From: Rhodanobacter sp.
GTDB lineage: Bacteria; Pseudomonadota; Gammaproteobacteria; Xanthomonadales; Rhodanobacteraceae
Length of the DNA: 59,517 nucleotides
Direction: 5' to 3'
NCBI GenBank assembly: GCA_004298505.1
Contig: SCRO01000049.1
Span: 1-59,517 of the forward strand
Positions 1-9,001 of this stretch are shown here, one piece after another (the first letter of the stretch is position 1; each line of letters starts with the position of its first letter). The notes beneath the pieces were generated by a model. That model was not told the DNA's origin. It searched no databases and was given only the letters and a program-made list of their open reading frames with translations. Position numbers and translations under genes: made by a program.

Positions 1-320
1 CCCAGCGCGTAACAGCCCGGATGCGCCGCCATCACCTCATCCACCGCTTGCGGCGCACGCGATGAAGGCAGCAGGTTGATCTGTCCGCGCAAGGCGACGG
101 CGCAGAATGCAACCAGAAAGGCGTAACGGTCTTCGCACAGGTTCACGGCGGTCGCGGCCACAGGCAAGCGCGCGGCCACCGCCTGCACGTGGCCCAGAAA
201 ATGCGCGGCATTGATCGCCACCCCCTCGCGCCAGGCGACGACGCACGCAGGATCGGTACTGGCCAGCAACGGCAACTCGCGTGACGCCTCGCTTTGATAC
301 GTGTCGTAACCAATGACCAA
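1..320 (-). CDS. AMP-dependent acyl/aryl-CoA (ACP) ligase, N-terminal part, cut by window edge
   Basis: Only the first ~106 residues are in the window; the frame is open to base 1. I chose a TTG start at 318-320 because a GGGAGAG ribosome site lies just upstream and no ATG fits this frame. The residues around NLCEDRYAFLVAFCAVALRG and the following LLPSSRAP resemble the N-terminal region of the adenylating ligases found in xanthomonadin/aryl polyene clusters, which load an aromatic acid on a carrier protein. The family call comes from memory of that motif and no catalytic AMP-binding motif is visible in this part. It could be another AMP-binding enzyme. Confidence 0.55.
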   Translation of the reverse strand, partial: MVIGYDTYQSEASRELPLLASTDPACVVAWREGVAINAAHFLGHVQAVAARLPVAATAVNLCEDRYAFLVAFCAVALRGQINLLPSSRAPQAVDEVMAAHPGCYAL

Positions 321-456
321 ACCACACTCTCCCTGAATTTCAATCTGTCATGTTTGACAGCATCGCTCCGCGTCATGCACCGCCGCGTGAACGGTCGGCG
401 CTGACCCGCAGCAACGGTTCAGCTGTGGGCTGGCCCCCGCCAGCCCCCGAACCACG

Positions 457-1029
457 TCAGGGCCGGATGATAGCGCCCGACAATGCGTCGCGGATTACCG
501 TGGGGCTGCGCAGGTCACCCAGCGGCGCGTCCAGCAGACCATCCAGCGCGTCGCCGAAATATTCCGCCACCACCTGCGCGGCCCTTGCCGGCGGCTGACC
601 GTGTGGGTTGGCGCTGGTCGATACCAGGGCACCGCCGAAGGCACGACACAGCGCGGCAGCCGGCTCGTGCGCCGTGACCCGCAAGGCGATGCCCGCGTGG
701 CTGCCGGCAACCCAGTCGGGTGCGTCCGTCGCGCGCGGGAAAATCCATGTTTGCGGCCCCGGCCAGCTGGCCCGCACTTGTTGCCATACCTCGCCCGGCA
801 CCGCCGCCACGTCGATATAGCGCGCGACCTGGCCGAAGTCGGCGGCGATCAGCAGCACCCCCTGCGTTGACGGGCGCTGCTTCAGCGCAAACAATCGCTC
901 GAACGCGACCTGGTCGTGCGGATCGCAACCGAGGCCGAACACCGCCTCGGTGGGATAGGCCAGTACCCCGCCGTCGTGCAGCAGCGCAGCGGCGGCGTCC
1001 AGTTCGGCGAGGGGGAACCGTTGCAGCAC
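457..1029 (-). CDS. tsaC: L-threonylcarbamoyladenylate synthase (Sua5/YciO/YrdC family)
   Basis: This 190-residue protein makes threonylcarbamoyl-AMP from threonine, bicarbonate and ATP, the first step of t6A modification at position 37 of ANN-decoding tRNAs, in the cytoplasm. The N-terminal AYPTEAVFGLGCDP and the KQRP segment are the typical YrdC nucleotide-binding signatures, and STSAN lies near residue 140. Length matches the short TsaC form without the Sua5 C-terminal domain. It starts with GTG at 1027-1029, directly after the TGA of topA, so the two are probably cotranscribed and translationally coupled. It ends about 140 bases before the ligase gene, also on the minus strand. Confidence 0.93.
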   Translation of the reverse strand: MLQRFPLAELDAAAALLHDGGVLAYPTEAVFGLGCDPHDQVAFERLFALKQRPSTQGVLLIAADFGQVARYIDVAAVPGEVWQQVRASWPGPQTWIFPRATDAPDWVAGSHAGIALRVTAHEPAAALCRAFGGALVSTSANPHGQPPARAAQVVAEYFGDALDGLLDAPLGDLRSPTVIRDALSGAIIRP

Positions 1030-3483
1030 TCAGGCCCCGGCTTTGCCGGTAGCGGCTTTCTTCGTGGCCGCTTTTTTCGCAGCCGTCTTCTTCGCAGCCA
1101 CTTTCTTTGCCGGCGCCTTCTTGGTCGCAGCCTTGCTGGCCGCAGCTGCCTTGCGGGCCGCGGTCTTCTTGCCGAAGCGACCCTTGCGCACGGGAGCGGC
1201 AGCGAGCAGTTCGAGACACTGCGCCTCGGTCAGCTGCTTCGGTTCCTGCTCTTTCGGGATGCGCGCGTTCTTCTCGCCGTCGGTGATGTAGGCGCCGTAG
1301 CGGCCGTTCAACACCTGCACGCCGTTGCCGAAATCGAGGATCAGCCGGTTCGCCAGCATTTCCAGTTTCTCGGCCACGATCTGCAGCGCACGCGGCAGCT
1401 CGATGGTGTACGGATCGTCCTCGGGTTTCAGCGAGGCATAGGTGCTGCCCTGTTTCACGAACGGCCCGAAGCGGCCGATCGCCACGCTGACCTCGTCGCC
1501 GTTTTCCGCCTGACCGAGCTTGCGTGGCAACTTGAACAACTCCAGCGCGTCGGCCAGCTCGATCGTGTGCATGCTCTGGCCCGGACGCAGCGAGGCGAAT
1601 TGCAGCTTTTCGTCGCTGTCCTTGTCACCGATCGCGGCATACGGCCCGAACCGGCCCAGGCGCACGAACACCGGTTTGCCGGTCTTCGGGTCGACGCCGA
1701 GCTCGCGCGCGCCGGTCGCCTCGCTGCGGTCGACCGACTCCGCTTTTTCCTCTACCTGCTGCTTGAACGGAACCCAGAAGCGCTCCATCAACGGCACCCA
1801 GGCTTCTTCGCCGCGGCTGACCGCATCCAGCTCGTCTTCGAGCTTGGCAGTGAAGTCGTAATCGACATACTGGGTGAAATGCTGGGTCAGGAACTTGCTG
1901 ACGGCGCGACCGACATCGCTGGGTTTGAAGCGACGGCTGTCGAGGTAGACGTACTCGCGATTTTGCAACACCTGGATGATGCTGGCGTAGGTGGACGGGC
2001 GGCCGATGCCGTACTCTTCCAGCGTCTTGACCAGGCTCGCCTCGGAATAGCGCGGCGGCGGCTCGGTGAAGTGCTGGTCGGCCACGATCTCCTTGAGCGC
2101 CACCACGTCGCCCTTCGCCAGCCGCGGCAGCCGACGGCCCTCGTCATCGTCGTCGGCCTTCTTCTGGTCGCTACCCTCCTCGTAGACGGCCATGAAGCCG
2201 GGATCGATCACGGTGGTACCGCTGGCGCGGAACGAGGCGTCGCCACCGGCCACGGCGGGCAGAGCGAACTCCACCGACACGGTATTCAGCGTGGCGTGGA
2301 TCATCTGGCAGGCGACCGTGCGCTTCCAGATCAGCTCGTACAGCTTGCGCTGGTCGTCGTTGAGGAAGGCCGCCACGGACTTGGGCGTGTGCATCGCCGA
2401 GGTCGGGCGGATCGCCTCATGCGCCTCCTGCGCATTCTTCGACTTGGTCTTGTACACCTGCGCTCCATCCGGCAGCGCCTGGCCGCCGAAGTCGCGGGCG
2501 ATCAGCTGGCGCAACTCGGCCACCGCGTCCTCGCCGAGCATGGTCGAGTCGGTACGCATGTAGGTGATCAGGCCGACATTGCCTTCTCCACCCAGCGCCA
2601 CGCCCTCGTACAAGCCTTGCGCCACCTTCATCGTGCGGCTGGTGGTGAAGCCGAGCTTGCGTGCGGCTTCCTGCTGCAGCGTGGAGGTGGTGAACGGCGC
2701 CGCCGGACGGCGTTTGCGCTCCTTCGAGGTGACCTCGCTGACGGTCAGACGACCGTGCGCGGCGGCCTTCAGCGCTTCGCGCGCCGCATGCGCGGCGGCT
2801 TCGCTGGTAAGGTCGAACTGCTCGAATTTCTTGCCGCTGAGGCGCGACAGGCGCGCCGTGAAGTCGCCATCAACATGCGTCAACTGGGCCCCGATGGTCC
2901 AGTACTCGCGCGCCTTGAACGCCTCGATCTCCTCCTCGCGCTCGACGATCATGCGCAGCGCCGGCGATTGCACGCGGCCGGCGGACAGGCCGCGCTGCAC
3001 CTTGCGCCACAGCACCGGCGACAAGTTGAAGCCGACCAGATAGTCCAGCGCACGGCGCGCCTGCTGCGCATCGACCAGGTCGAGTGAGAGCTGCCGCGGC
3101 GCGGCCACCGCCGCCTTGATCGCCTTGGGCGTGATCTCGGAGAACACCACCCGGTGCATCCGCTTGCCCTTGGTCAGGCCGCGCTCCTGGAGAATCTCGC
3201 TGATATGCCAGCTGATCGCCTCGCCTTCGCGATCCAGATCGGTCGCGAGATAGATATCGTCGGCCAGCCTGGCGGCCTTGGCGATCGCGTCGACATGCTT
3301 CTGGTTGCGTTCGATCACCTCGTAGGACATCGCGAAGTCGTGCTCGGTATCGACCGCGCCCTCCTTCGGTTTGAGATCACGGACGTGGCCGTAGGAAGCC
3401 AGGACCTGAAAATCCTTGCCGAGGTATTTGTTGATCGTCTTGGCCTTGGCCGGTGATTCGACGATGAGCAGGTTTTTTGCCAT
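1030..3483 (-). CDS. topA: DNA topoisomerase I
   Basis: Type IA topoisomerase of 817 residues that relaxes negative supercoils. I start it at MAKNLLIVESPAKAK (ATG 3481-3483), because the TOPRIM domain begins there; an in-frame upstream ATG would add 22 unconserved residues. The DxDxEGE-type TOPRIM motif (TDLDREGEAISWH) and the active-site tyrosine in GLITYMRTDST (about residue 317) are present. After the core there are three Topo C-terminal repeats with GRFGPY/GRFGPF/GRYGAY motifs, and no cysteine zinc ribbons of the E. coli type. The last ~50 residues are a Lys/Ala tail built of AAKK-like units, probably DNA binding. Downstream tsaC begins at the next base. Confidence 0.97.
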   Translation of the reverse strand: MAKNLLIVESPAKAKTINKYLGKDFQVLASYGHVRDLKPKEGAVDTEHDFAMSYEVIERNQKHVDAIAKAARLADDIYLATDLDREGEAISWHISEILQERGLTKGKRMHRVVFSEITPKAIKAAVAAPRQLSLDLVDAQQARRALDYLVGFNLSPVLWRKVQRGLSAGRVQSPALRMIVEREEEIEAFKAREYWTIGAQLTHVDGDFTARLSRLSGKKFEQFDLTSEAAAHAAREALKAAAHGRLTVSEVTSKERKRRPAAPFTTSTLQQEAARKLGFTTSRTMKVAQGLYEGVALGGEGNVGLITYMRTDSTMLGEDAVAELRQLIARDFGGQALPDGAQVYKTKSKNAQEAHEAIRPTSAMHTPKSVAAFLNDDQRKLYELIWKRTVACQMIHATLNTVSVEFALPAVAGGDASFRASGTTVIDPGFMAVYEEGSDQKKADDDDEGRRLPRLAKGDVVALKEIVADQHFTEPPPRYSEASLVKTLEEYGIGRPSTYASIIQVLQNREYVYLDSRRFKPSDVGRAVSKFLTQHFTQYVDYDFTAKLEDELDAVSRGEEAWVPLMERFWVPFKQQVEEKAESVDRSEATGARELGVDPKTGKPVFVRLGRFGPYAAIGDKDSDEKLQFASLRPGQSMHTIELADALELFKLPRKLGQAENGDEVSVAIGRFGPFVKQGSTYASLKPEDDPYTIELPRALQIVAEKLEMLANRLILDFGNGVQVLNGRYGAYITDGEKNARIPKEQEPKQLTEAQCLELLAAAPVRKGRFGKKTAARKAAAASKAATKKAPAKKVAAKKTAAKKAATKKAATGKAGA

Positions 3484-3600
3484 GAAGCGGGATATCCAGA
3501 AGTGAACCACCGGCGCTTTCGTGCCGGACATATATATAGTTGAAACCACGCGGTACCGGCCGCTGTCAAGCCCGCTCGGTGACAGACGGACTGCGCCGGC

Positions 3601-4764
3601 TCAATCACTAGCATGATGCACCTTCGGCGTGATCTGGTAACAATTGCCCGGCAAACGCTCGATCCACGCGTCCAGTTCGAGCATCAGCAACATCGAGGAC
3701 AGCACGGCGGTCGACATCCCCGTACGCCGCACAAGTTCGTCCATTGTCGCCGGTTCATGGCCAAGTTCGTCCAAAAGTCGCAGATAGTCCGGGTCCGCCA
3801 TGCGGCTCGTGCCGGCTCGCAAACCCGCCTGGACGTCACCGTCTTGCCGACCCAGCCGCGTCGCCAGTTCACCACCCAGCGAACGCGCCAGCGGCGCCAG
3901 CGCCTCGCTGATTTCCGCCGCCTGCTCGACCAGTCGTGCACCATCGCGGATCAGGCGATGGCAGCCACGCGCCAGCGGATTATGGATGGAACCGGGCAAG
4001 GCGAACACCTCGCGGCCTTGCTCGGCGGCCAGCCGTGCCGTAATCAGCGAGCCGGAGCGCAAGCCTGCCTCGATCACCAAGACGCCCAATGCCAGCCCTG
4101 AAATGAGCCGGTTGCGGCGCGGGAAGTGATCCGCACGCGCCAGTGTGCCGGGGGGAAATTCGCTGACCAGCGCGCCATGCACGGCAATGCGCCGGGCCAG
4201 TTCGTGGTGTTTGCGCGGATACACCCGGTCCGGCCCGGTACCCACCACCGCCAGCGTTTTCGCCCCGGCGTCCAGCGTCGCCGCGTGGGCCGCACCATCG
4301 ATGCCATCGGCCATGCCGCTGGTGATTGCGAAGCCGGCATCGGCCAGCGTCTGCGCGAAGGCCCGCGCATGCGCCTTGCCGCTCGCACTGGCCGCGCGCG
4401 CGCCCACGATCGCGACCTGCGGATACAACAACAAGCTGGCATCGCCGACCACGAACAGCGCCGCCGGCGGTTGCGGAATGTTTTCGAGCTGGGGTGGAAA
4501 GTCCGCCTCCGTGCAACGCAGCAAGCAATGAGCGGGCTCGGCCAGCCACGCCTTGTCGGCGGCCAATTGTCCCTCGTCGGGCGCGTTCAGCCACGCCAGC
4601 GCCGGCTCGCCCAGTGGCGCCGGTTGCGCCTGCAACCGGGCCAGCGCGGCGTGGATATCGCCACCGACAGCGTCCAGCCGCTCGCGCAGTCCGCCGGGGC
4701 CAAGGCCCGGCGTACGCAGTGCGATCAGCCAGGCACGCAACTCATCCTTGTCGTCGATATGCAT
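3601..4764 (-). CDS. dprA: DNA processing protein DprA (Smf)
   Basis: DprA, 387 residues, loads RecA on incoming single-stranded DNA during natural transformation. The Rossmann-like core is clear: VGARAASASGKAHARAF, then SGMADGIDGAAHAATLD, PRRNRLISGLALGVLVIEA and SGSLITARLAAEQGREVFA. A short N-terminal helical domain (about 1-75) and a C-terminal winged-helix-like domain (about 325-387) flank it. It lies between the LysM gene and topA on the same strand, an arrangement common in proteobacteria; gaps are 93 and 117 bases. Start ATG at 4762-4764 gives the usual family length. Confidence 0.95.
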   Translation of the reverse strand: MHIDDKDELRAWLIALRTPGLGPGGLRERLDAVGGDIHAALARLQAQPAPLGEPALAWLNAPDEGQLAADKAWLAEPAHCLLRCTEADFPPQLENIPQPPAALFVVGDASLLLYPQVAIVGARAASASGKAHARAFAQTLADAGFAITSGMADGIDGAAHAATLDAGAKTLAVVGTGPDRVYPRKHHELARRIAVHGALVSEFPPGTLARADHFPRRNRLISGLALGVLVIEAGLRSGSLITARLAAEQGREVFALPGSIHNPLARGCHRLIRDGARLVEQAAEISEALAPLARSLGGELATRLGRQDGDVQAGLRAGTSRMADPDYLRLLDELGHEPATMDELVRRTGMSTAVLSSMLLMLELDAWIERLPGNCYQITPKVHHASD

Positions 4765-4857
4765 GACCCGAAGTTTACGCAGTGGACAGCAACGAAGACG
4801 GCGCGGTGTGGGCCGCGCCGTCCTGTAGGCAGACGCCGTTGCTGTCGCCGGCGGCGG

Positions 4858-5976
4858 TTACAACGGCCGAATCAACCGGCCACCGATATGCACCGGACGC
4901 AGGCTGTCCATCACCAGGCCGTAGCTGACCCGAGCGAAGGTGCGGAACACCATCACGTGGCCGACGTACTCGTCCGGCAAAGTCACCGTCTTGCCGACGC
5001 CACGGTCCCAGCTATTGCTGGCCACGTCGTCATGGATCGTCTCGCCCGGCTCGGAGATCGAGAACGTGGTGCCGTTGTCGACGCCGTCGCGCGAACCGAC
5101 CGACAGTAGCACCACCTGGCGCGACCCGGCTGCATCCAGCGCATCGGCAAAGCCGACCACCTTGGCGTCGGCCGGGACCGACTTCGGTGGATGCGGATAG
5201 TAGAAAGCATCGTAGGGCTTGTCGTCGAGCGGCATGATGCGGTCGCCGCTGCGGATCTCCTTGGTGGAGTCGAGCAGCAGCAAGGTGGACGGATCGCCCG
5301 CGCGCAGGGTCTCGGCGGTGCCGATCACGCTGACCTCGACGCCGAGATCATTACCTTTGCCGTAATGACCGTCGTTACGCGAATCCTCGCGCCACGGCGC
5401 ATTGGCCATCGCCACGTTGCTGTCCAGATCATGCGCGACCAGATCGGCGTCGGCGTAGCCCTGGTCGAAGCCGCGGAACACGTGGCTGGGACGCACGATC
5501 ACCCAGCGCTGTCCCGGCGCGGCCTGCAGGCCGCGCACATAGATGTTCTGGCCGACCGCGCCACGCAAGCGGTTCTCTTCCAGGCCGACCACATAGGGCG
5601 CGGAGCTGACGGCGTTGGAATCCATCACCCGCATGTCCTTGAGGAACATTTTCAGCTGGTCCAGCGGGATCGCCGGCACCGCGTCGCTTTCGCGATGCAC
5701 GCCGGGTTCGAGTCGCAGTGCCGGCCCGTTGATGAAGGACAGGTTGAGCACGTCGCCCGGATAGATCAGGTGGGGGTTGCGCACCTGCGGATTGGCCTGC
5801 CAGATCTCCGGCCACAGCCACGGCTTGGCCAGGAATTTGGCGGAGATATCCCACAGCGTATCGCCGCGACGGACGGTATAGCTGTCCGGATGACTGGTCC
5901 GCAGCTGCGCGCCGGCCGCATACACCGCCACGGTGACCAGCATGCCAGCCAGCAACACGATTATCTTTCTGATCAT
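4858..5976 (-). CDS. LysM peptidoglycan-binding domain protein
   Basis: This 372-residue protein begins with a membrane-inserting segment (MIRKIIVLLAGMLVTVAVYA) that is a signal peptide or anchor, followed by one LysM domain at about residues 35-85 (YTVRRGDTLWDI ... WPEIWQANPQVRNPHLIYPGD). The remaining ~280 residues are a conserved but uncharacterised periplasmic region. I chose ATG 5974-5976 since a GGGAAGGGGG ribosome site precedes it and the signal peptide starts there; a longer frame to 6090 would add non-conserved residues. It is the first gene of the minus-strand set lysM-dprA-topA-tsaC and is divergent from def. A role in cell-wall binding is inferred from the LysM domain only. Confidence 0.9.
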   Translation of the reverse strand: MIRKIIVLLAGMLVTVAVYAAGAQLRTSHPDSYTVRRGDTLWDISAKFLAKPWLWPEIWQANPQVRNPHLIYPGDVLNLSFINGPALRLEPGVHRESDAVPAIPLDQLKMFLKDMRVMDSNAVSSAPYVVGLEENRLRGAVGQNIYVRGLQAAPGQRWVIVRPSHVFRGFDQGYADADLVAHDLDSNVAMANAPWREDSRNDGHYGKGNDLGVEVSVIGTAETLRAGDPSTLLLLDSTKEIRSGDRIMPLDDKPYDAFYYPHPPKSVPADAKVVGFADALDAAGSRQVVLLSVGSRDGVDNGTTFSISEPGETIHDDVASNSWDRGVGKTVTLPDEYVGHVMVFRTFARVSYGLVMDSLRPVHIGGRLIRPL

Positions 5977-6162
5977 TGGCGGGAATCCCCCTTCCCCAGG
6001 TGCTCGATCGAGTGTAACCGAATCGTTAACGCGCGCAACAGGCGCGGGCTGGCAAAAATCGTCTGCGCTCGTGTGCTTGCCGACGTACAATGATGCACAT
6101 TCTAGATCGCGTCAGGGTGGTTTTTTACCAAATCGCCCGCAGTTTTGGCGCCGAGGTGAGCC

Positions 6163-6672
6163 ATGTCGATCCTTTCCATCCTTGAATTTCCCGATCCACG
6201 CCTGCGCACCCGGGCCGAACCGGTCACCCGGTTCGACCCGAAGCTGCAGCAATTCGTGGCCGACCTGTTCGAAACCATGTACCTCGCCCATGGCGTCGGG
6301 CTGGCTGCCACCCAGGTCAACGTGCACGAACGGGTGTTGGTGGCGGACATGAGCGAGGGCCGCAACCAGCCACTGGCCCTGATCAATGCGCAGATCCTCG
6401 AAAAGGACGGCTCGCAGGTCTACCAGGAGGGCTGCCTGTCGTTTCCAGGCGTGTATGCCGACATCACGCGCGCCCTGAGCGTCAAGGTGAAGGCGCAGGA
6501 TGTCGACGGCAAGCAGATCATGGTCGAGGCCGAAGGTCCGCTGGCGGTATGCATCCAGCACGAGATGGACCACCTCGAAGGCAAGGTGTTCGTCGATTAC
6601 CTGTCGCCGCTCAAGCGCAGCCTGCTGCTGAAGCGGCTGGACAAGCAACGCAAACAGGCGGCCAGTGCTTGA
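6163..6672 (+). CDS. def: peptide deformylase
   Basis: Metalloenzyme of 169 residues that removes the N-formyl group of nascent proteins. All three family motifs are present: GVGLAATQ (about 46-53), EGCLSFPG (about 89-96) with the metal-binding Cys, and QHEMDHLEG (about 132-140) with the two metal-binding His and catalytic Glu. It is the first gene of a def-fmt-rsmB series, and fmt starts inside its stop codon, so expression is likely coupled. The gene is divergent from the LysM gene over a 186-base gap. Confidence 0.97.
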   Translation: MSILSILEFPDPRLRTRAEPVTRFDPKLQQFVADLFETMYLAHGVGLAATQVNVHERVLVADMSEGRNQPLALINAQILEKDGSQVYQEGCLSFPGVYADITRALSVKVKAQDVDGKQIMVEAEGPLAVCIQHEMDHLEGKVFVDYLSPLKRSLLLKRLDKQRKQAASA

Positions 6673-7625
6673 ACGATTCCGCCTTGCCTGGCCGGACCCT
6701 GCGGCTGGTCTTTGCCGGTACGCCGGAGTTCTCGGTCCCCTGTTTCGAGGCCTGCCGCGCCAGCGGCGCCGAGGTGGTGGCCACCTACACCCAGCCCGAT
6801 CGCCGGGCCGGCCGCGGGCGCAAGCTCACTCCCAGTCCGGTCAAGCAGGCCGCGCTGGCCGCCGGGGTCGCGGTCGAACAGCCTGAGTCGCTGAAGTCCG
6901 CCGACGTGCAGCAGGTACTCGCCGGCTATCGGCCGGACCTGCTGGTGGTGGTGGCCTACGGCCTGATCCTGCCGCGCAAGGTGCTCGCGATCCCGCGCCT
7001 CGGTTGCTGGAACGTGCATGCCAGCCTGTTGCCGCGCTGGCGCGGGGCCGCGCCGATCCAGCGCGCGCTGCTTGCCGGCGACGCGGAAAGCGGGGTCGAC
7101 CTGATGCGGATGGAGGCGGGCCTGGATACCGGCCCGGTGCTGCTGCAAAGGCGCACGCCAATCCGCCGCGACGATACCGGCGGCGCGCTGCATGAGCGCC
7201 TGTCGATACTCGGTGCCGAGCTGTTGGCTGAGGGGCTGCGTCGCACGCTGGCCGGCGAGACCCTGTCCGCCACGCCACAAGCGGGGGACGGCGTGACTTA
7301 TGCGCACAAACTGGCCAAAGCCGAGGCAAAGCTGGACTTCAGGCGCGCCGCGATCGAGCTGGAGCGCCAGGTGCGCGCGTTCGATCCATGGCCGGTGGCG
7401 GAAGCGGAGATTGGCAACGAAATGCTGCGCATTCGCGCCGCCCACGCGGTGGCACGGGATCATCATGCCGAACCCGGCCAGGTGCTGACCGCCAACCGCG
7501 AGGGCATCGAGATTGCCTGTGGCCAAGGCGCACTGCGCGTCACCGCCGTGCAGCGCGCTGGCGGCAGGCAGATCAGCGCGGTCGACTACCTCAACGCGCG
7601 ACCTGAACTGCGCCGTCCACGATGA
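6669..7625 (+). CDS. fmt: methionyl-tRNA formyltransferase
   Basis: Formylates initiator Met-tRNA with 10-formyl-THF. The protein begins the family fold at [18 protein letters not shown]; the catalytic region includes [19 protein letters not shown] and the C-terminal OB-like domain follows from about residue 215. I prefer a TTG start at 6669, overlapping the TGA of def (TTGA), giving 318 residues, close to family length. The frame is open further upstream inside def, but those residues are not Fmt-like. The stop overlaps the ATG of rsmB by four bases (ATGA). Confidence 0.94.
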   Translation: MNDSALPGRTLRLVFAGTPEFSVPCFEACRASGAEVVATYTQPDRRAGRGRKLTPSPVKQAALAAGVAVEQPESLKSADVQQVLAGYRPDLLVVVAYGLILPRKVLAIPRLGCWNVHASLLPRWRGAAPIQRALLAGDAESGVDLMRMEAGLDTGPVLLQRRTPIRRDDTGGALHERLSILGAELLAEGLRRTLAGETLSATPQAGDGVTYAHKLAKAEAKLDFRRAAIELERQVRAFDPWPVAEAEIGNEMLRIRAAHAVARDHHAEPGQVLTANREGIEIACGQGALRVTAVQRAGGRQISAVDYLNARPELRRPR

Positions 7626-8926
7626 AACCCGACACCCGTGCACTGGCCGCGAGGGGACTGGCCGAGATTGCCATGCGCGGCGCCTCGCTGCGCGAGGTGC
7701 TGCAACGCGGCGCGCCGAAGCTGGCCGATCCACGCGACCGCGCCCTGTTGATGGCCCTGCTCAGCGAAGGCGCGCGCTGGTGGCTGCGCTTCGACGCGGC
7801 GATCGACGGGCTGCTGGAGAAGCCGCTGCGGCACAAGGACCCGGCCGTGCATGCCCTGCTGGTGCTGGGCCTGGTCCAGCTGGAGGTCCTGGAACTGCAG
7901 GACTACGCCGCCGTGGCCGCCACCGTCGAGGCGGTACGCGCACTCAAGCGCCCGCAGCTGGCCGGTCTGGTCAACGCGGTATTGCGCCGCTGGCAGCGCG
8001 AGCGCGAAGCCTTGCTGACGAAGCTCGACAGCACGCCGCAGACACGCCATGCCCACCCCGCCTGGCTGGCCAGCGCGTTGCAGCGGGACTGGCCGGAGCA
8101 GGCGCAAGCGGTGCTGGGCGCCGACAATCGCGAGCCGCCGCTGATGCTGCGGGTCAATCGCCGGCGCAGCACACGTGCCGCCCTGATCGAACAGCTGCAG
8201 GCCGCCGGTTACGCCGCAACGGCGCACCCGTGGCTGGCTGATGCGCTGGTGCTGCCGCACAGCACCGACGTCACGCGCATGCCCGGCTTTGAGGATGGCT
8301 ATTTTGCGGTACAGGACGGTGCCGCCCAGGTGGCGGCTGATCTCACCGACCTGCATGATCGCCTGCGTGTGCTGGATGCCTGCGCCGCCCCCGGCGGCAA
8401 GGCCTGTCACCTGCTCGAGCGTGCCGATATCGAGCTGACCGCGCTGGAATTCGATCCGGCGCGGGCCGAGCGCATCCGCCAGAACCTGATGCGGCTGCGG
8501 CTGGATGCGAACATCGTGATCGGTGACGCCGGCGCGCCGAAGGGTTGGTGGCAGGGTGCGCCATTCGACCGCATCCTGCTCGATGCGCCGTGTTCGGCCA
8601 CCGGCGTGCTGCGGCGCCGGCCAGACGTGCGCCTGCACCGACGCGAGAGCGACATCGCGGCCATGCAGGTGCAGCAGCGCCGCATCCTGGCCGCGTTGTG
8701 GCCGCTGCTCGCGCCGGGCGGGCGGCTGCTCTACATCACCTGTTCGGTACTGCGCGCGGAAAACGAGGCGATCGTCGGCGAGCTGCTGGCAACGCAGGCC
8801 GATGCGCAGGCCGTGGCATTCACGCTGGCGGCAGGCCAGGCGGCGGCACTCGGCTGGCAGATCCTGCCTGGCGAGGGCGACCTCGACGGCATGTATTACG
8901 CCGTGCTGCAGAAGCAGGCTGGATGA
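7622..8926 (+). CDS. rsmB: 16S rRNA (cytosine-967 C5)-methyltransferase
   Basis: RsmB (Fmu/Sun), 434 residues. The first ~140 residues are a NusB-like RNA-binding domain and the rest a SAM methyltransferase. The SAM motif DACAAPGGKACHLLE and the catalytic motif DAPCSATGVLRRRPD are present, with the second active-site cysteine in YITCSV. It overlaps fmt by ATGA, so def-fmt-rsmB is one transcription and translation-coupled unit devoted to initiation and ribosome modification. Confidence 0.96.
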   Translation: MKPDTRALAARGLAEIAMRGASLREVLQRGAPKLADPRDRALLMALLSEGARWWLRFDAAIDGLLEKPLRHKDPAVHALLVLGLVQLEVLELQDYAAVAATVEAVRALKRPQLAGLVNAVLRRWQREREALLTKLDSTPQTRHAHPAWLASALQRDWPEQAQAVLGADNREPPLMLRVNRRRSTRAALIEQLQAAGYAATAHPWLADALVLPHSTDVTRMPGFEDGYFAVQDGAAQVAADLTDLHDRLRVLDACAAPGGKACHLLERADIELTALEFDPARAERIRQNLMRLRLDANIVIGDAGAPKGWWQGAPFDRILLDAPCSATGVLRRRPDVRLHRRESDIAAMQVQQRRILAALWPLLAPGGRLLYITCSVLRAENEAIVGELLATQADAQAVAFTLAAGQAAALGWQILPGEGDLDGMYYAVLQKQAG

Positions 8927-9001
8927 CCGTCTCGCACATCGAAAACCACGCTGAGCAAGTATGCTTTACGCTCCTGACCCGCTGACAGAATCCCGCACGT
9001 C

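Noticed and set aside
916..3087. A 723-codon open frame on the plus strand
   Set aside because: It is antisense to topA, which has clear conserved motifs. High GC makes such long shadow frames common.
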